Part shown: piece after piece, positions 6,837-7,353 of the stretch
How positions within the stretch are numbered: the first letter of the stretch is position 1
Layout of the letters: every line of letters starts with the position of its first letter
Assembly (NCBI GenBank): GCA_005883365.1
Contig: VAXA01000217.1
Span: 1-7,353 of the forward strand
Reading direction: 5' to 3'
Length of the DNA stretch: 7,353 nucleotides
Source of the DNA: Actinomycetota bacterium
GTDB lineage: Bacteria; Actinomycetota; Thermoleophilia; Gaiellales; Gaiellaceae
The notes under the pieces: model-generated
Databases searched by the model: none
Seen by the model: only the letters and a program-made list of their open reading frames with translations
Told to the model about the DNA's origin: nothing
Position numbers and translations under genes: made by a program

Positions 6837-7353
6837 CCGGCCACCTCCTCCAGGATCTCGGTCTCGACGCCGGCCAGCGCCGCCAGCACGTCGAAGAGCA
6901 CCGCGAAGTCACGCTCTCCGATCCCCATTCCGTTCGCCGCGGACAGCAGCTCGCTCGTGACCGCCGTCGTCGGCAGCGGCACCTCGAGCTCCCGTCCGAG
7001 CTCGAGGGCGAGGTTCATGTCCTTCTGCATCATGTGGCAGTCGAACCAGACTTCCTCCGGGTGCCCGAGCACGAGTGGCCCACGGTAGGCGACCATCGGG
7101 GACGCGATCACCGAAGCGAGCATCACCTCGACCGCTTTTTCGCGCGGGATCCCGCTCTTCTCCGCGAGCAGCACGCCCTCGCTGAACGCGAGCATCTGCA
7201 CGGCGAGCGAGAGGTTCACCGCGATCTTCATCGTCACTGCCGAGCCGCTCGGGCCGACATGGATCACCTTCGGGCCGATCGCCTCGAGCACCGGTCTTGC
7301 CCGCTCGAAGGTCTCATCGTCGCCCCCGACCATGAGCGAGGCCTTCCCCTGGT
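6833..7353 (-). CDS. NAD(P)-dependent beta-hydroxyacid dehydrogenase, HIBADH family (5' end cut by window edge)
   Basis: The frame is open to the right edge, so the N-terminus with the NAD(P)-binding Rossmann turn lies outside. About 172 C-terminal residues of a family usually 290-300 long are visible. The first in-window ATG (7333-7331) is internal: the six residues before it (QGKASL) continue the family pattern leading into LMVGGD. The segment GPSGSAVTMKIAVN contains the catalytic Lys (codon 7228-7226) and the Asn four residues on, as in 3-hydroxyisobutyrate, tartronate-semialdehyde and related dehydrogenases. Further on are QKDMNLAL, VPLPTTA and GERDFAVLFDVL, all typical of the all-helical C-terminal domain. 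The enzyme would interconvert a beta-hydroxyacid and a semialdehyde, or reduce a related imine or aldehyde. The exact substrate cannot be told. It is the earliest gene of the operon visible here and its stop overlaps the E1 alpha start as ATGA. Confidence 0.92.
   Translation of the reverse strand, partial: QGKASLMVGGDDETFERARPVLEAIGPKVIHVGPSGSAVTMKIAVNLSLAVQMLAFSEGVLLAEKSGIPREKAVEVMLASVIASPMVAYRGPLVLGHPEEVWFDCHMMQKDMNLALELGRELEVPLPTTAVTSELLSAANGMGIGERDFAVLFDVLAALAGVETEILEEVAG
6843..6849 (-). promoter_or_regulatory. Shine-Dalgarno site for E1 alpha within the upstream oxidoreductase
   Basis: The minus strand reads AGGAGGT six bases before the E1 alpha ATG (6836-6834), inside the codons for the C-terminal Glu-Glu-Val-Ala-Gly of the oxidoreductase. 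With the ATGA overlap it indicates translational coupling. Confidence 0.8.

Noticed and set aside
7135..7141. Run of five A on the minus strand as a possible frameshift slippery site
   Set aside because: The sequence is GAAAAAG, not A-AAA-AAG. The frame continues normally through Glu-Lys-Ala and the protein matches its family on both sides.
1..7353. CRISPR arrays, tRNA/rRNA genes, insertion sequences, phage or defence genes
   Set aside because: I saw no array-like repeats, structured RNA, transposase motifs or inverted terminal repeats; nearly every base is accounted for by the seven metabolic genes.

Overview
The window is one uninterrupted block of seven genes, all on the minus strand, from a strongly GC-rich bacterium. 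G/C-rich third codon positions, Shine-Dalgarno sites of the AGGAGGT type and tight gene packing suggest an actinobacterium-like soil or aquatic organism. That is inference: no rRNA or other marker gene is present. The two outermost genes run off the window edges.

In transcription order (right to left): (1) the C-terminal part of a 3-hydroxyisobutyrate-dehydrogenase-family NAD(P) oxidoreductase, 6833-7353; (2) E1 alpha of a thiamine-diphosphate 2-oxoacid/acetoin dehydrogenase, 5850-6836; (3) E1 beta, 4853-5857; (4) an M24-fold (aminopeptidase P/creatinase-like) hydrolase with altered active-site residues, 3498-4838; (5) the lipoyl-bearing E2 acyltransferase, 2357-3508; (6) an aldehyde dehydrogenase, 912-2357; (7) the N-terminal 303 residues of a COG1233/PYROXD2-like FAD oxidoreductase, 1-909.

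The junctions are a 4-bp overlap, an 8-bp overlap, a 14-bp gap, an 11-bp overlap, a 1-bp overlap and a 2-bp gap. Each internal start has its own Shine-Dalgarno sequence. I see no promoter or terminator in the window and no intergenic space longer than 14 bp, so this is the interior of a translationally coupled operon whose ends lie outside.

Taken together the genes look like a catabolic or redox module. A hydroxyacid/semialdehyde oxidoreductase and an aldehyde dehydrogenase flank a dedicated 2-oxoacid (or acetoin) dehydrogenase complex that would yield acyl-CoA. An atypical M24 hydrolase sits between E1 beta and E2. No dihydrolipoamide dehydrogenase (E3) is seen; the terminal FAD protein is not one. 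The substrate cannot be read from the sequence. The most unusual points are the M24 protein's position and its non-canonical metal and catalytic residues, the Arg in place of the near-invariant cofactor-site Lys in the aldehyde dehydrogenase, and the Ala in place of a conserved Arg in the E2 subunit-binding domain.
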